Of a DNA stretch of 7,937 nucleotides, positions 7,194 to 7,937 are shown piece after piece. Source of the stretch: Acetobacteraceae bacterium (GTDB lineage: Bacteria; Pseudomonadota; Alphaproteobacteria; Acetobacterales; Acetobacteraceae); assembly GCA_027311485.1 (NCBI GenBank), contig DAICYU010000167.1, positions 1-7,937 of the forward strand, read 5' to 3'. The translations under genes were made by a program, and so were the position numbers. Below the pieces are notes generated by a model. It saw only the letters and a program-made list of their open reading frames with translations, did no database searches and was not told the origin of the DNA. Positions within the stretch are counted from its first letter, which is position 1. The number at the start of each line of letters is the position of its first letter.

Positions 7194-7280
7194 GGCAGCT
7201 CGACTATAGTCATACAAGCCCGCGCGACGCCTCAAAATGAGGCTGTCGCGAGGATTGGTTGTATCAAGACTATACCTGCC
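7194..7280. other. Large nested inverted repeat (hairpin or cruciform) downstream of the MucR gene
   Basis: Four pairing blocks nest around one centre. GGCAG (7194-7198) pairs with CTGCC (7276-7280); TATAGTC (7205-7211) with GACTATA (7268-7274); ATACAA (7212-7217) with TTGTAT (7259-7264). Innermost, CGCGACGCCTCA (7223-7234) pairs with 7238-7250 around an AAA loop, with one bulged T at 7244. That makes about 30 base pairs. It begins downstream of the leftward MucR stop, so it could end that transcript, or be a small structured RNA or a small mobile-element remnant. No U-tract is seen. Confidence 0.55.
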
Positions 7281-7304
7281 TGTCGCGGTGTTGCTGGCGA
7301 CAGG
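7279..7304. terminator. Hairpin after the MucR stop codon, possible terminator
   Basis: CCTGTCGC (7279-7286) and GCGACAGG (7297-7304) form a perfect 8-bp stem with a 10-nt loop, 21 nt past the MucR stop in the direction of transcription. No U-tract follows. Its CTGTCGCG arm is also found in the neighbouring inverted repeat (7243-7250), and its first two bases are shared with that structure. Confidence 0.45.
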
Positions 7305-7325
7305 TGAGAGGGTTGCGCAGCGACT

Positions 7326-7691
7326 TTAGCCGCGCCCGGCCTTCTTCGTCGGTGCCTTGCGCGCAGGCTTCTTCGCCGCCGCGGCGGCGGCGGCTGCGGC
7401 GGCTGCCGTGCGGCTCCGGCCGAGGCCCATCTTCTTCGCCAACGAAGACCGCGTCTCAGCGTAGTTTGGCGCAACCATGGGATAGTTCGACGGCAGGCCC
7501 CATTTGGCGCGATATTGATCGACCGTCATGTTGTGCTCGGTCATCAAATGCCGTTTCAGCATCGTCATCTGCTTTCCATCTTCCAGACATACGATGTAAT
7601 CCGGAAAAACGGACTTCGTTACCGCAACCGCAGGCTTTGGCGCTTCCACGGGGGCGACAGCCTCACCCACGCTTACCAGCGTCTTATACAC
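7326..7691 (-). pseudogene. mucR: MucR/Ros-family transcriptional regulator, N-terminally truncated
   Basis: DNA-binding regulator of the alphaproteobacterial Ros/MucR family. The readable part is 121 codons beginning with GTG-TAT-AAG (V-Y-K-T-L). The zinc-finger region is IVCLEDGKQMTMLKRHLMTEH, giving Cys35-x2-Asp38-x9-His48-x4-His53; Asp replaces the second Cys, a variant known in some MucR relatives. It is followed by the conserved YRAKWGLPSNYPMVAP and AKKMGLGRS. The tail is unusual: eleven alanines, then Lys/Arg/Pro-rich residues (KKPARKAPTKKAGRG). Family members normally have ~35-45 more N-terminal residues, forming the oligomerisation region; here the frame meets TAG at 7697-7695, two codons above GTG, and no ribosome binding site is seen. 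V-Y-K-T-L resembles internal family sequence, so the break falls at or just upstream of this GTG. It is either a truncated gene or one cut by an assembly joint. Confidence 0.8.
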
Positions 7692-7697
7692 TTCCTA
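7681..7697. other. Probable recombination or assembly junction
   Basis: The MucR frame loses homology here, and within a few bases an unrelated rightward gene begins without a ribosome binding site. Codon use shifts toward AT-richer (T-ending) codons to the right. The 10-mer TCTTATACAC (7682-7691) at the joint also occurs in Tn5-type mosaic ends, which would suit a library-made chimera but may be coincidence because it encodes V-Y-K in the MucR frame. Confidence 0.5.
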
Positions 7698-7918
7698 TGA
7701 GCGACAAAACAGACGGTAAAATGCCGAATTTGCTGTTAATCAGTGCCGGTTCTATGTTTACCTCGATGGTGGTGGCAGGTTTTCTGGTGGGCTATTGGCT
7801 CGACAGCCTGTTTGATACCCAGCCATTTGGTTTGTTGATTTGTGGTGTCATGGGCTTTATTGGTGGTGCTCGTAAAGTTTACGACATCTTGATGAAGATG
7901 CCGCACGAATGCAAGTAA
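7697..7918 (+). CDS. AtpZ/AtpI-type F0F1-ATPase accessory membrane protein
   Basis: Small (73-residue) inner-membrane protein of the AtpZ/AtpI type, encoded at the head of F-type ATP synthase operons and associated with c-ring assembly or Mg/Ca transport. Two transmembrane helices are visible at about 12-34 and 43-58. The hinge GYWLDSLFDTQPFGLLICGVMGFIGG has the family's Gly-x3-Gly pattern, LD at 35-36 and TxP at 41-43. There is no ribosome binding site before the ATG at 7697, which is expected if the true upstream sequence was lost at the junction; ATG at 7721 is the only other nearby start and also lacks one. GC is ~47% with many GGT, TTT and ATT codons, unlike the hydantoinase genes. It lacks the longer charged N-terminus I expect of alphaproteobacterial AtpI proteins. 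It overlaps the next gene by 10 nt. Confidence 0.8.
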   Translation: MSDKTDGKMPNLLLISAGSMFTSMVVAGFLVGYWLDSLFDTQPFGLLICGVMGFIGGARKVYDILMKMPHECK

Positions 7919-7937
7919 ATGTAAAGCCCTTGGTGGC
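7909..7937 (+). CDS. Start of a further gene, possibly ATP synthase subunit I-like; 3' end off window
   Basis: An ATG at 7909 inside the last codons of the AtpZ-like gene opens a frame reading M-Q-V-N-V-K-P-L-V to the edge, overlapping the stop by 10 nt. A GAAGATG stretch (7894-7900) could serve as a weak ribosome binding site. In many bacteria an atpI-type gene follows atpZ before atpB. Nine codons are too few to identify the product, so the call rests on position. Confidence 0.4.

Noticed and set aside
6949..7213. Small open frames across the gene-free stretch on both strands
   Set aside because: Arg/Ala/Pro-rich translations driven by the tandem repeats, with no ribosome binding sites or recognisable domains.
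7259..7696. Long upstream extension of the AtpZ frame (219 codons in total)
   Set aside because: It is antisense to the MucR gene and of arbitrary composition; AtpZ homology begins at about 7697.

Overview
The window reads as a high-GC alphaproteobacterial chromosome segment. The Ros/MucR-type regulator supports that class, and the overall gene style would fit Rhodospirillales/Acetobacteraceae, but this placement is inference. The last ~240 bases (about 47% GC, GC3 about 57%) look different and may come from another genome.

Region 1 (1-4172, all leftward) is a hydantoinase/oxoprolinase-type operon: hyuB, then hyuA (ATGA overlap), then 25 nt further on a glutaredoxin-like gene that runs off the left edge. 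That last gene is the most interesting object here. Its frame starts at 479 with a good ribosome binding site and carries an in-frame TGA at codon 15, exactly where the first cysteine of a thioredoxin-fold CxxC motif belongs (W-Q-P-G-[TGA]-T-S-C). The frame then stays open for more than 140 codons with conserved-looking sequence. A perfect 7-bp hairpin with a 3-nt loop begins 11 nt after the TGA. The simplest reading is a selenocysteine-containing (UxxC) glutaredoxin-like protein that ordinary annotation would truncate or miss. A fresh nonsense mutation is the alternative.

Region 2 (4173-5273) is a short divergent promoter region, then a rightward gene for a five-helix DUF2189 membrane protein, followed by a strong hairpin between it and the convergent gene.

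Region 3 (5274-6910, leftward) is a two-gene unit: an enoyl-CoA hydratase/isomerase-family gene (PaaG-like active site) followed 14 nt later by a luciferase-like flavin monooxygenase gene.

Region 4 (6911-7325) has no convincing gene. It holds three tandem copies of a 16-bp unit and an elaborate nested inverted repeat just downstream of the MucR gene.

Region 5 (7326-7937) is a MucR-family regulator whose N-terminal region is missing, abutting within a few bases the start of a rightward AtpZ/AtpI-type F0F1-ATPase accessory gene that overlaps the first codons of a further gene. The missing MucR N-terminus, the absent ribosome binding site before atpZ and the codon-use change together suggest a recombination or, more likely, an assembly/library chimera at about 7685-7697.
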